Shown one piece after another: positions 1 through 12,442 of a stretch of DNA of 64,000 nt. The position numbers and the translations under genes were made by a program. The notes beneath the pieces are model-generated. The model was not told where the DNA came from. It worked only from the letters and a program-made list of their open reading frames with translations, and made no database searches. The stretch spans positions 1-64,000 of the forward strand of contig MU839264.1 in assembly GCA_030685235.1 (NCBI GenBank). Direction: 5' to 3'. Numbering within the stretch: the stretch's first letter is position 1; each line of letters opens with the position of its first letter. Source of the stretch: Copromyces sp. CBS 386.78. Lineage: Eukaryota > Ascomycota > Sordariomycetes > Sordariales > Sordariaceae.

Positions 1-3000
1 AAATTTTGGCGTGCATTAGCGCGCGGGAAGGGTGTAAGTGGGTGGGGCTACGGTGCCGGAAGACATTCATTACGGTGCGAAAAGACATTCTCATAATTAA
101 ATAGAAAAAGGTTGAAAATAGGATTATCAGCGTACTTTTATATTTTTTAATTTATTACTTTCTTTAATTTTTTTTTATTATTATAATTTTTAAAATAGCG
201 GGTTCTAATACGCTATTATCTTCTTCAGTTCGCCGGCCCTAATTCTTTCTAATATATCCCCTTAATTCTTGAATTCTTTTTATTTTTCCTATAACTTTAA
301 TATTTCGCAGCTCTACGGCTTACGTTATTTATAACTTATATTTTTTATAGCTTATATTTTTTATAACTTACATCTTTTTTACGGTAGCGTCTTTTATAAT
401 TTACGTCTCTTACGGCTTATTCCTTCTATAGTTTGCGTTTTAATAGCTTATATTTTTTACAGCTTATATTTTCTATAATTTATATTTTTTTATAATTTTA
501 TATCCCTTTTAAATATTTTTTTCTAATAGTAGCGATAGTAATTATATTCTTATTATTTATTTAATTAATTTTTATTACCCTAATCTTTAGGCTTCCCTTC
601 GAACGCCTCCGTTATTACTCCCACTCTTTATATTCTATTAATAATTCCAGGCAATTTAAATTCTTTCGTAATATTTATTTATTTTTATTTTCCAAATACC
701 CTTTCTATTTTATTTAAAATTACCGGTTTTTCCTAAAGCCGATATACTTTATAATCTTTTTAACTTCGTACTATTCTTTATTTCCTTTAATATTTATTAT
801 TTCGCCCCGGAATATTATTACTATTAGGTCGCTATAATATAATTTTAATAAAGCGATAAAGAATATTAAATAAATATAGTAATAATTAGGGAAATTTAAG
901 CAGTATACTATTTTTTTATTATTAATTATTTTAATAATATAGAAAGGCCTTAAGAATTTATTTAATAATTTCTAATTTAGACGTTTCTATTTAATATTTT
1001 TAGTATTAAAAAGAATTTAATTTCTTATTTCGAATTCTTTAATTATATACGACTTATTATATTATTTTATATACCCTTTATTAACTACCTTTAACGCTTC
1101 GATAATATTAGCGTAATTTTAAATAAATTTTTTAATATAATTAGTAATAGTATTAGGCAATATATTTCTTCGGCCTCTTTCTAAATTAATTAACCCTTAT
1201 AAATAATATCCGAATAGTAATTCGGATAGAAATTTCCTAATAATAGTATAAAAATAATTATTATATATTTATTATATTAATATTAATTTTTCTATTTAAT
1301 TATTTTATTCTAGGTTATAAAAAATATAAAAATAAAATTCGAAGTTTTAATTTTAGCGTTCGATTTAGCCGTCCGTCTAAAAATACTATATAATATTGAA
1401 ATAGCGTTAGATTTTTAAGAATTCGTAGTAAGTCTTTTAGAAAAGGCTTATAAAGAAATTACCCCGGTCGGAAATAATAGAATCGGATAAATTAAATTAT
1501 TAGAAAATATATTATTAAAAAAAAGAAAAATTATCTAATATTAATAATATTCTATATCGGAATATAGAAGGCGAATTTAGTAAATCGGTCTATAATACTT
1601 AGGACGGCGTTATAAGTCTAATTTAATATAAAATTATACAACGGCAGTAGTCCGGTAATAAAGTCGTAGAAGATATTTTATTAAAGGACGGTAAGAATAG
1701 ATAAAGATATTAAGAGCTTATAAAATTAATAATTTTATAATTTCGCTTTTTAATAAATTAGGTATTAGCGTATATACGTTTCGATATTAATAGCGATAAT
1801 TAGTTAGTAATAGAATTAGTTAATTTTCTTAAAAGTTTTCTATTATTTTAAATAGCCGGCAATAATATTATTATAATAAATATATAAAAGTTTTGTATAT
1901 AAGCGTTCTAAAATATAAATTTAATAATTATAATATAAGATTCTATCTTCCCTTATCCTCTAATTCTCTATTTTACACCCTTTCCCTAATTCTTTCTATA
2001 TTTCTTCTAAAATAAATAAATTTTCCTTCTACGCTTTTATTATTTATTAATTTAATAGCGGTAATAGCTTTTCCTCCCTTCTTACCCTTATAATAATAAT
2101 ATATACGCTTATCTACCTAATAATAATACTATTCGTCTTCCTTCTCTTTATAATAGCATTTTCGTCCGCGAATTCTTTTTTTTCTTTAGCGTCTCTTTAA
2201 ACTCGTTTTTATTAATATATTTTCTATATTTTCTTCTTTTCTACTCTTAAATATTATTTTCCTCCTCTAATCCTTATATTAACTTATTTTCTCCGCCGTT
2301 TTCGTTCTATTCCCTCTATTCTATTACTATTTTTTATATTTCCCTCCTAATTAATAATACTCTTTTAATATTTCTTCTTAATATAAAACCCTCTTTTATC
2401 GCCCTACCCTTCGTTTTTCTTTTTTCGAATATTTTTAATAATAAATAGCTATTTCTTAATATATTTATTATTTTATATAATTATAGTTTCTTTAATAACC
2501 CGTCCGCCGGATTTAATTTCTTTACTTAATATTTAATATTAAAATTATACATTGCTAATTTTAACGCTTAATAATTTTACTTCGCGTTAATTTTATCCTT
2601 ATTCTAGAAATATTAAAAATTTAAATAATTTATAATTATTAAAAATAGTTTATTTATATATAATAAATATTATTTCTACGCCTTTAACGCCCCGATAATA
2701 ATTAATAATTCTTTGTTTCTAACGTTATACCGAATTTCCTCCGGCGATTTCTTCTTCGAAAAGAATACAATAGGATATTATTAAATATTATATAATTATA
2801 TTAATATTACCCTAATTATAAAATCCAATGCGTCTATTTCTATTCGAATAAGTAATAACGGATTGAAGTACTTTAATATAAATATTTCCTAAAATAGTTA
2901 TTTTAATTCTTTAAACGCCGCCTTCGCCTTATTTAATAATTTGAACGGCCGTCGTTTATTTCCCTTTAATAATTCTATTAATAATATTATTACTTTAGAA

Positions 3001-6000
3001 TACGACGTTATAAACCGTCGGTAGAAATTAATAAACTTTAAGAAAATCTAAATATTATAAACGTTCGTCGGGGCTTCCTAATTCGCAATCGCCTTTACCC
3101 GCTCCGGGTCTATCGAAATGCTTTCTAGCAATATAATATAGTTTAGGAATAATATTTTCTAAGTATAGAATTTATATTTACTTAGGTTAATATAGAAATT
3201 ATATTTGTATAATTGTTAAAAGACTTCTTTAATATATTTATAATAATTTTCTTTATTTTTATTATAAATTATAATATTATTAAAGTAAGTAATATAAATA
3301 ATATTAATTAATTTTACTAAAGTATTATTAATATATATTTAAAACGTTATTAGAATATTAATTAACCCTATAAATATAATTAAGAATTTATAATACCCGT
3401 ACTTCGTATAAAATACTATTTTCTCCTTATTTCCCTATTTAATACGAATATAATAATAAGCGTCTTTTAGGTTTAATTTAGTAAAAATCCTTATTAACGT
3501 TAGTCGGTCTAGGATTTCCCTAATTAGTAGTAACGCCGTACGGTTTTTCTTCGTAATTTTATTGAGCGCCCGGTAATTAATATATAATTTTAATTTACTT
3601 TCTTTCTTAAGAACGAAAATAATAGGAACCCTTACCGGACTAATAGAAGGCCGAATTTATCCTTTATATAACACTTCTATTAATTATTCCTAGAATATTT
3701 CCAATTTTTTAATATTAAGCGTATAAATTAATCCTTAGGGCGCGGACGTCCTTTCTTCTAAATTAATATAGTACTTAAAGTAGTTATATTATAATAAAAG
3801 GGCGGCTAATACTTCGAATACCTATTAGAATTCCTTATATTTAGGCGGAATTATTGGTTTAGCGGTAATAAACGCTATATCTTCTTCTAGTTCGGTCGGT
3901 ACCGGAAATATTAATTCTAATAAAAATTCTAACGGGGGATAAACTCTATTTAATATAATATAAAAGATTTTGGAAAGTATATTAAAGAATATAGTAGTAA
4001 ATATATTAAAATAAATACTAAATAGACCCGGGTTAATAAATAGGGTAGAAAACTCTATTTAAATTAATATAAGTATTTTAAATAGAATATTAGTAAATAG
4101 TAGGGGATTAAAATTCTAAAAAGCCCGTAACGTTTCCTTTACATTTAATATCGGAATAGAATTTTAACGTAGCCCGTAAAAGTAAAATATAATTTTATAA
4201 ACTTCCTTTATTAATTCCCGGCTTATATTTAAATTACTAACTTCGATATAAAAACGGAATTTCCTTTAAAACTAATTAATTTTAGGGTTATATTTATAAA
4301 GTTAAAAGTAATTAAAAATAACGTTAACACTAAAAGAATTAATAATAAGAAATATAATCTTATATTTCCGTTAGGTGCTATAGGAATTATATAATTTAAT
4401 AAAATAAGTAATTAAACTTTATACGAGGATAAATTAGAAAGAGAAATTAATAAGATAATAATTTATAAATTTAATTTTAATATTTATTAAGAATAAATAC
4501 CTCCCAATAAAATTTAATTCCGTATTAGAATTTATTAACCTATATATTTTCCACTAATTCCTATAAATCTTTATTAATAATTTCGTATTTAAATTCAATT
4601 ATAATATACTTACGCCTTCTTAAGTTAATACTATTTTTACTGATATAATTAGTTTAATATTCGTACTTTAGGCTAGCGTTCTAGAGGCCTAGAAACAATT
4701 ATACGCTATATATCTAATTTAACTATAGTTAAAATAAGCTTTTTTAATATAAATAAATATAATATAATTAATATTACCGTATTTATAGTAAGTATTACGC
4801 GGCTTCGCTTAAATATAATGGTTATAAGTATAATTTTATTGATTATAATAATTATAAGTAATATTAGGGTTTATTATAAAGGGAGGAATGGGGTAATAGG
4901 CGGTAGGCTAATTAGTAGAAATAGAATTAGAAATAGGAATAAAAGTAAAAAACGGAATAATAGTAGGAAAAGAAGACGACAATAATTAATTAAAAAAAGA
5001 TATTTAAAACTAGTAATATTATACGAATGGTTCGGAATTAATTTCGAAGCTTTTTAACCGCTCCGTATATACTACTGCCTAATTTAGGGTATTAATACCC
5101 GCCGCTATTAGAATACTTTTCTATAATTAAAGACGAAGGCGGTTAATTTAAATAATAATATATAAGTATTTTTATTATTTATAAAGTAAGTTAAATTCTT
5201 CAGCGTAATATTAATTATAAAAATTGCGAACGGATTCTATAAAGCCCTAACGTATTCGTTTGAAATTAGTAAAGGCACTACGCTTAATATTCTATATATT
5301 AATATTAAATTCCCTCTTTAAAAAGTCTTAAAATTCTAATTACGTAAATTCGTTATAAATAGGGTTATAATTTAATTATTCTTTAAAGCTAGCAATATAA
5401 CGGATTTAAATATTCTTAAGATTACTTTCGACGTAGCTAATAATATAGTTAATAGAAGTATTAAAGGAATTTTTATAATAATTATTAATATTATAAATAT
5501 AATTATAAAATTAAATATAATTTTCGCCTATAAATTTAATAATATTATATTTAGGACGGTAATCGGAAGAAAATAATTAAGAAGTTTAAATAGGCCGAGA
5601 GGATATAAAGGATTTAAAAATAATAATTGGTAGAGCGATAGTAAGAGGCGGAAATATAATAGAAAAGCGAATTTAATTATAAAAGAAATAGTCCTTATAA
5701 TAGAAATTAAAAAGAACGGGAAGGTAATTACTATATTAATTATTTTCTAATAAATTAATAAAAATATATTAATTTTAAACCGATATATATAATAAGAGGT
5801 AGGAAAATAGGAATTAGATAGCGTTAGCGTAGACTTTAAAGAGTTTATATTTACGTTTAAAAGTATTAATTTCGAAGTAATCGAAATAGTTATAGATTTC
5901 TTTAAAGGAGTAAGACTAATTATCGTTATTATTATTATTATTTACTTCTTTAATAATAAATTAGCGATAAAGGGGGGATATGGCTAGGATAATAATATTA

Positions 6001-6350
6001 GAATTTTAAGAAGGGGTAATTTTAGGCGGCGAAGAAGGTAGAGGAATATCGGCGGCTAATAGTATAATAATATAATTTTACATTACGGAGGAAATATAAA
6101 AGCGAATACGCGAACTTCGGCGGGTAGTTTAGAAAATAGAACGACCGCTACGTATTTATATTTTATCGGTATTAATTCAATTTTTATAGGAGTTAAAATT
6201 TTAACGTATTAGGATAATAGAAGTAAATAAATTGAAGTAATTATAAATAGGGTAAATACGTAGGGAAATTAAATTAGGGGAGAGAGTAAGAAATGAATTA
6301 AAACTTAATTTTTCTATTCCGGAGCTAACGGAAATAGTTATTTATAATAT
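1..6350 (-). mobile_element. RIP-degraded Ty3/Gypsy LTR retroelement, truncated by window edge
   Basis: The whole block is extremely AT- and TpA-rich with no long open frame, unlike the DNA right of about 6.36 kb. Reading the minus strand around 3400-3650 and ignoring stops gives a reverse-transcriptase core: a K-K-E-S-K-L-K-L-Y-I-N-Y-R-A-L-N-K-I-T-type stretch followed by L-D-R-L and F-T-K-L-N-L-K-D-A-Y-Y-Y-I-R-I. This matches the Ty3/Gypsy consensus in which the element would read DYR.LN and KLDLRDAYHHIRI. Gag would lie right of the RT and integrase left of it. No LTR pair is visible, since one end lies outside the window and the right boundary is only placed by base composition. The element is certainly dead. 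Confidence 0.85.
3380..3650 (-). pseudogene. Reverse transcriptase core of the left Gypsy relic
   Basis: Translation of the minus strand shows Gypsy RT blocks in the correct order (proline-valine-rich lead-in, K-K-x-S/G-x-L-K-L, N-Y-R-x-L-N, K-N-R, L-D-R-L, F-T-K-L-N-L-K-D-A-Y, then F-Y-T-K-Y-G-Y-Y-E-F). Several acidic or glycine codons have become asparagine, lysine or stop, as expected from C-to-T and G-to-A transitions. Coordinates are approximate because no uninterrupted frame exists. Confidence 0.8.
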
Positions 6351-6671
6351 TGTTCCTTTAATCCTATAATAGCTAAGGCCGGAGCGGTATTACCGTTGTC
6401 CGACGCCACGATACGGTACTAGCTGGAATAACTCGCTGCCTTCCAATATCTCGCCCCGAACCTCTACGAGGCTAGCCAACTGATAGGTCCTTAGCGACCT
6501 AACAAGACCACTTCGGTAAATTTTTTTTAAACTAAGATTTCTCGTTAAATAGAGGGCGCACGGACCTCTGGCCGGGTGCAAAATAACCGCCAAGAAAAGT
6601 CGGTCATTTTGATACCCTTTTTATTTTCTGGGTTAGGGTTTTTAGTGAAGAAAAAAACTTAGTCATTTTAT

Positions 6672-6800
6672 AACAGCTGCCCAAAATCACAGCTATAATC
6701 GTAGCTACAATTATAGCTATAGTTGTATTTACCGCGGTTATTCACCGCAATTGCTTACTGCGGTCGCTTACCGCAATCGTAGCTACGGTCGTATTTTAAG
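6672..6800. repeat. Cluster of short interleaved direct and inverted repeats
   Basis: About 130 bp consist of variants of AGCTATAATCGTAGCTACAA followed by alternating CCGCGGT / CACCGCAATTG / TACTGCGGTCG / TACCGCAATCG units. Each half-unit recurs two to four times, and many pair with each other as inverted repeats. It lies just outside the RIP-damaged element and does not resemble coding DNA. It could be a degenerate minisatellite or the remnant of an element end. Confidence 0.5.
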
Positions 6801-7572
6801 TATTTTTTTCGATTTTTCTTAATAACCAAACCTCGTAATACGATGTAAAAAGTGTTAAAATGATTGTATAATTGAGGCGAACATTTTGACGGTCTTTTTA
6901 TTTGGATGTATTTCTTCGTTGAGAAGAGGTGTTGCCGGGAGTGTTTAATGTATGGGCCTCGAGTTTAGCTGAGTTTTGAAATTTCCCGATTGGGATAATG
7001 GGCTCCGTAATTATTTGTATTCGAATCACTGTAGATAGAACTGCCGCTCCTTCCGTCGCTTCGTAGTGGGCCTACGGACTACGACTTCTAGTATAATTGT
7101 CCATATCACCTCTGGTGGGCCTAACGACGAAGCTTGGTGAAGGAGTGGGCGTTTCAATGATGATTCAAGTTCGTTTATCAGTGGAGGCGTGACAGCGCGC
7201 AAGTCTTTCAAAGGCATTCGCCTTCCTTTTCTGTCCGAGCGGAAGGTTGCTTTCTCAACAAGGTCACACATATTGTACCGCTTTTTCTCATTCAAATGGG
7301 CTTTTATCCCCAGACTATAGACCTACTGGCCAATTACATCTGCAGATGGTCGCAACAGGGGAGGGATATTCCATTTGGATGAGAATTAGCGGTAGTCAGC
7401 CAAGGCCCAACCCGTTGAGGGTTGCGACTGGTTGAGGGATCTGGGGAGAATAGACAGAAGGGGTTAGGCTGGGACGGGTAGAAATTGGCATCCAGACCAT
7501 GCTCAAACTGGCACAACTCCTTTTCACGGCACTTCCATAGCTCGTCTGATGTCGATAATCACCGCTCATCGC

Positions 7573-7579
7573 TATAAAA
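7573..7579 (+). promoter_or_regulatory. TATA-like box
   Basis: TATAAAA in the context CGC-TATAAAA-GGC, the best TATA match upstream of the four-exon gene starting at 8208. The roughly 600-bp gap to the ATG would imply a long leader, so the assignment is tentative. Confidence 0.35.
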
Positions 7580-8207
7580 GGCAGTGATAACTGGGTGTGG
7601 GTGGTTGAGGGATTGGGTTCACGATGTTCGGGATGTCACGGTGGGTTTCGGCATGCAGATGGATCCTGCTGGACCGCTGGGTCGGCGCCTGGAATCACCG
7701 TGATGAATTATGGGGCTTTGGCCTGTGATAGACCTAGTGACCGAGAATGATTTGGTGTGTTTTCAAGACAAATTCGTTAGAGGGGTGATGCGAGAGTGCA
7801 GCTGGATACGTGCGAAGACTGGGAGAGGAGGGTTGGGTCGAGAATGTTGCAGTTCAGAGCAGCCCAGTGTATACCATGGCTCACTACCATAGTGAGTGGC
7901 CTGTGCGCGGAAATCTGGGTCGGTTGGTCAGCTGAGTGAACTGGGGCTTAATCACCCAGGAGCCCCGTATCCCAATATGGTGGTACGTGCGCAATACGCG
8001 TCGCGTTCCTTTGTCCACACAAATTTACCCCGCGTGGGAACCTTGATGGCCTGTGTTTTCCCCTGCGCCTTTTCAATTGCCTGGACTTGTCGACCTTTAC
8101 ACTGCACTCGATCTTCGAAACTGACAGCCGCCCACTTTGTCGAACTTTGGAAATCGCATTCCTGGACCTTGGCCCTGGTGCGATCGACCGCCGCACCTTG
8201 GGTTGCT

Positions 8208-11200
8208 ATGGCTGATCCGCCTCTTCTTGCCGCGGCCCCTGGTGGCGATTCCCATTCCGACATCCCTCTGACAACTCAAACCGAAAATATTCCATTCAAC
8301 ATCTCTTCACATCCGCCTCGGACAATACCCCACCGCTCACCTTTCTTTGGAGTCTTTCGAACCGCCTACGAGAAGGCGGATGCCTCTTCAATCACCGAGT
8401 CACTGCTGTCATGGCCGGAAAAGTACTCGCACTCAGAACCGCCGGCCATTCTTTTCGGTCCGCCCGGCACCGCAGGGACATCGTTTACTTCCCTCCGCCA
8501 CCTGGATCACGATACAGCGCGACGAGTAGAGATTGTTCGCCGGGGTGCAAGAGCTGCTGGTTGGGACGTTTTCTTCGCCAGCGTCAGAGCCGTATGGTCA
8601 GGCCCCTCGACATCGGAGCTCTTTGCGAATACCCAAAACTGGCCTGACTACGATGCGGAATCCGCCCTGTTCGAACACTTGCGCCGCCGAGACCTTACTA
8701 GGTCCTTCTTCGATGTGGAAGCCTTGTCCGTGCACGACTTGGATGGAGAGCCAATAGTGCCGCTTTGGATCTCCAACAGTAACTCATCAAGGCTCTCCAT
8801 ATTACACAAGGCTCAGGGTCTCATACATGACGAACTGTTCTGTAGCCGGCCGCATGAGGAAAGATATCCGGGCCTCCAGCGGCCTGATCATGGATGGACC
8901 CGGCAGTTCTGGCACGCAGATGTAAGTCCAGCCTTTGCCCAGTGCATGACCACGTGCTGAAGTGTTATGCAGACGATTCTCCTCGTTCCTCAAGCGCAAT
9001 CTCCATCTGTACTGTCCTCCTCGGTCGCTGCGAATTTTGGCGACGACCAAGTCCGACATATAGCCAAGTACTTGCTGGGATTAGCTCTCCAGGACACCAC
9101 CGGATTCCCCGATTCCAACATAACAGTCCATAACGCCTATATCGCCGTCGATATGCTATACCGAGTTATGAGAACCGCGTTATTGGGCCAGGTAGCTGCG
9201 GGAGCTGTAATGACTCCCTCAGTAAAGTCCCAAATACTCATGTTTGCCGGAGAGCAACGTGATTACGCACTATTCCTTCAGGCTTGCACTCTCCAAAGCA
9301 GGTTCGATACTGCCCCTGATCAGCAGCTTTTCGTCCCTTGGCTCGATTGTCTCGTCAAGCGGAGGCCCTTGATGAACTTTTGGGAACCACACCTCCAAGA
9401 ATGGTTCGTCGTATCCTTTAGCATCCACTGGCTCATCCGATGTAGCTAACGCGCAGGGAAAACAGCTTGACCCAGGCCATCCTTTCATACCAGAACTTGC
9501 ATGACCGAGTCGAGTTTGCTCTCGCCTTGCCAAACCACATCACTGGTCAAGGTTCTCTACCCCACCTGCTTGTGTCATCGTGGCTGAAACCTTTACTCAT
9601 CCCGGACGACTTGCGAACACCTTTACTCTGTTCACCAAAGGATGGTCGTGCTCTAGCCAAGGCCGCTCTCAGCTTTGGCAATGCGTCTACTGTTTCTACT
9701 GTTGCTACCCAGTATGCCGACTCCCTCCAAAGACTTGCAGGGCATGTTTGCTAATATCGTACTAGACTTATCACGGACATTCTCGTTCAAATGCAGCTCC
9801 CCGCGGAACCCATGCCCTGGATCGCTGGGTTTATCGAAGCCTTGCACTTGAAGATTGACTGGGGCATGACACGACTTCTTTGCCAAACCTTCCTCAAATT
9901 CGACCACTTCTTCACAACACACCACATACCCAGATTCGTGTCTGCTTGGCGATCTGTGGACATCGACCTCGTTGGCTTTCTTCTATTCCTTGCAAGACAA
10001 GTCGACATCAAACTCTACAAGTTGTGGTTGGCTGACCTCAGTAGATCGGTCAAGCAATGGGAAGATTTCCACAGTCCTGGCATGCGGTCCTTTTTTTCTA
10101 GTGTCTACATACAAGTGTCAAAAGTGTCGCTCTTGGACTCTCTATGCACCGATTTGCTAAAGCAGAACTACCGGATGTTCGTTCGACCACTGCAAGCTCA
10201 TCTATACTGTCATCGGGACTTGTCACGGAAACCATCCAAACCAGTTGATCCTAACGACCCTATAGCCATGGAAGGGTATCGGTTCTTAGTGGATGCAAGT
10301 CAACAAACAGCACGTTTCAGATGGACAGCCCTCCAAAGAGACTTGACTAAGTGGCTCTGGAAGGACACCGGGGTTCTCATCTCACTTGATACATCCACCC
10401 AGCCCCCTACTTTGGTGGTCAAGAAGCTATCTATGTCCAGTGATGAGTGGTTCAAGCAGAGAAAGGTTGCCGCCCAGTCATGCAAAGAACTGGAAGATAT
10501 ACGCCACGCCTCATTGCAACATTTCCCAAATTCCCAACCACAACGCCTCGTTGATTGGTCGTTTGCGGATGGTACCGGTCCAGATCCAGCATGGGTCATG
10601 GAGGATGATCCGGCAATCCCACCCCCCGAAACCCTGAATACACCAAGTCGTCGAATTCTCGACAGGGTGGTCTCACCTGGAAGCTCTCCCACATTTGCTT
10701 CTCCTACCAGCAGTGATGCAAATTCGCGGGACGAAAGCATAAGAGATGAAACGTATGGTGTTCCTTTGGATGAGAAGCCTGACGACAAACCAGCCCCCGA
10801 TCCAATGGAGCTTACCAAAGAGGAAGCTTTCAAGACTCTTTCGTACAAGGAATTCATGCTTCGCAGGCACAGATTGGAATTAAAGGATGAATGGGAGAAA
10901 ATCTGCGAGGAAGACAAGGAGGATTTCGAAGAGCTTTACTTGCTGCTCGGGCGCCGCAAGGGTCTTCCACACAAGGCATACATTACTGAGGAAGTTTTGC
11001 AACTCGCCCAGAATCCGGCCGAGGGACTTGTTACGAACCACCGGAGACGTTGGTTGGCGACTCATTGGATAAGCCGGCTATGGGAACACAGGAAAGGTAT
11101 CAGATTGATCACTCCGGCTGATGATCCAGTTTTCAAGCACTCCAAGTACGAGATCAAAAGGAAACGGGGCATGGGTGGCGATGACGATTCAGAGGACGAG

Positions 11201-11224
11201 GACGATGATCATCTTGTGTGGTGA
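8208..11224 (+). CDS. Hypothetical protein, about 948 aa, four exons
   Basis: I do not recognise the family. Joining 8208-8921, 8973-9410, 9476-9711 and 9766-11224 gives a continuous frame of 949 codons including stop. Intron 1 has GTAAGT and ends CAG; intron 2 has GTATCC with an AGCTAAC branch-like motif; intron 3 has GTATGC, TGCTAAT and ends TAG. All three are 51-65 bp. The start at MADPPLLAAA is chosen because upstream codons look like leader sequence, although the frame stays open to 7896. The middle is rich in aromatic and leucine residues without a signal peptide. The C-terminal third is charged, with an acidic tail (roughly DDDSEDEDDD) close to the end. It converges tail-to-tail with the next gene, leaving 156 bp between the stops. 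Confidence 0.8.
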
Positions 11225-11380
11225 TCTAACAATTGTATAAGTTGCCTTTTTTTTTTTTTTTCGAATGCCACAATAACAGATTAGGAAGAAGGGTGCCGGT
11301 AGACGGAATGCCCCAGATCATGCATGCATCGTTCGCTCACACTTCCACTTCCCCCCAATGGTCACAACCCATAACCGCAC

Positions 11381-12442
11381 CTACTCCTCATCCTCATAAA
11401 ACACCAAACACCTGACCTCAATACTCTCTCTCCCCGGCGTCCCCTCGGGCGTCGCCGGATCCACGAAAGCCGTATGCGGCGTCCATCCTGCCACGCCCTT
11501 CTTCCCCCTCCCCCACGGCTCCTCGAGCCCCTCGCCCCAACTATCAAAGCACTTGATGAGAACCACCTCCTCCGGCTTCATATCCTTGACATAGTAGAAC
11601 TTGTGCCCTTCACTCGGCACCACCCCGTACGTCTCCCCCTTCACTTCATACCCCTCCGTGCTCGGCCACGTCTCCTCAGGAGGCGCCACCTCCTTCCCAC
11701 GATCATCGCCATCATCTTCCTCCGACCTTCGCTTAGGGTAAAGCAAATCAATCGGCACCAGATCCCCCGGGGAGGTACTCCGCCAATCGATAAAGGCCAG
11801 CGGGATATCCGTCGCCGGGTGCGAAATGGGTCGCCACACGTTGATAATCTGGTACCGGCCCTTCAACAGCTTCTCTGCTTCTTCCGCCGGCTGCACATGT
11901 CTCCTCACCCTAGCAGCCGCCGCAGCGGGGGTCTGGTCAACATGAACCTGCTGCACCGGTCTCCGTGCCGCAGAGCCATTGTTTCTCCGAATGGTATGAT
12001 CGAAGATCTCAACCCTTTTGATCCCCTTCAGTTTCTGTCTCAATAAAGCTTCCACCTCGGCGTAGTACCCCGACCTGATGGCCGATTCATCCGTAAAGGC
12101 TGTTTCTTGAGCTGGTTGCTGATAGAGCGCGAATCCGGAAACATCCACGCCAAAGTCCGAGGGTGAGGATTGAAGGGCGGAGCGCAAGTCATGGACGGAC
12201 TTGGATACGGAGACGTGCGAGAAGGAGGAGTAGACGACGTCTACTTTTGACCAGGACTTGAGGAAGGGGGTGGTGGAGCGGTTGATTGTTAGAGGGTCCG
12301 CATAGCGGAAGGTGCCGGTTGTCATTTTGGTGGTTGGGCCCGTTGGGGTTGTGGTGAGTGTGCGGGTTGGTTGAATCAGTTTAGGTGTAATGCGAGAGGC
12401 TTTGATGGCGGTCCTTCCAAGTGGTGAGGTGACTGCTTGCAT
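11381..12442 (-). CDS. CmcJ/AsaB-type hydroxylase/methyltransferase-superfamily protein
   Basis: Single-exon protein of 353 aa. It matches the fungal CmcJ/AsaB group, annotated as hydroxylase/desaturase or GA4-desaturase-like and related to the cephamycin 7-alpha-methoxylation component CmcJ. Visible hallmarks are the opening TFRYADP near residue 44, a central HVDQTP motif, the INVWRPI block followed by PLAFIDWRS, a FYYVKDMKPEEVVLIKCFDS strand, and the C-terminal TPHTAFVDP with RESIEVRCLVF. The first 39 residues are rich in S, T, R and K and could be a mitochondrial-type presequence or translated leader; MTTGTFRYADP is an alternative start. Homologues often sit in secondary-metabolite clusters, but no backbone synthase is beside it here. 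The exact reaction is unknown. Confidence 0.82.
   Translation of the reverse strand: MQAVTSPLGRTAIKASRITPKLIQPTRTLTTTPTGPTTKMTTGTFRYADPLTINRSTTPFLKSWSKVDVVYSSFSHVSVSKSVHDLRSALQSSPSDFGVDVSGFALYQQPAQETAFTDESAIRSGYYAEVEALLRQKLKGIKRVEIFDHTIRRNNGSAARRPVQQVHVDQTPAAAAARVRRHVQPAEEAEKLLKGRYQIINVWRPISHPATDIPLAFIDWRSTSPGDLVPIDLLYPKRRSEEDDGDDRGKEVAPPEETWPSTEGYEVKGETYGVVPSEGHKFYYVKDMKPEEVVLIKCFDSWGEGLEEPWGRGKKGVAGWTPHTAFVDPATPEGTPGRESIEVRCLVFYEDEE

Larger units (their letters stand above)
6351..8207. other. Intergenic region right of the Gypsy relic
   Basis: Base composition returns to normal near 6.9 kb. The first 500 bp are still AT-rich and hold a cluster of short palindromic repeats. Open frames here are short and I could not connect any to a known family. 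The right half is probably the promoter and long 5' leader of the following gene, with a TATA-like box at 7573-7579. Confidence 0.5.

Noticed and set aside
1..6350. Regularly spaced AT-rich words considered as a CRISPR-like or satellite array
   Set aside because: Spacing is irregular, and reverse-transcriptase homology with RIP explains the block.
10300..10917. 205-codon minus-strand frame, Ser-rich
   Set aside because: Antisense to the fourth exon of the gene at 8208-11224, which has coherent splicing.
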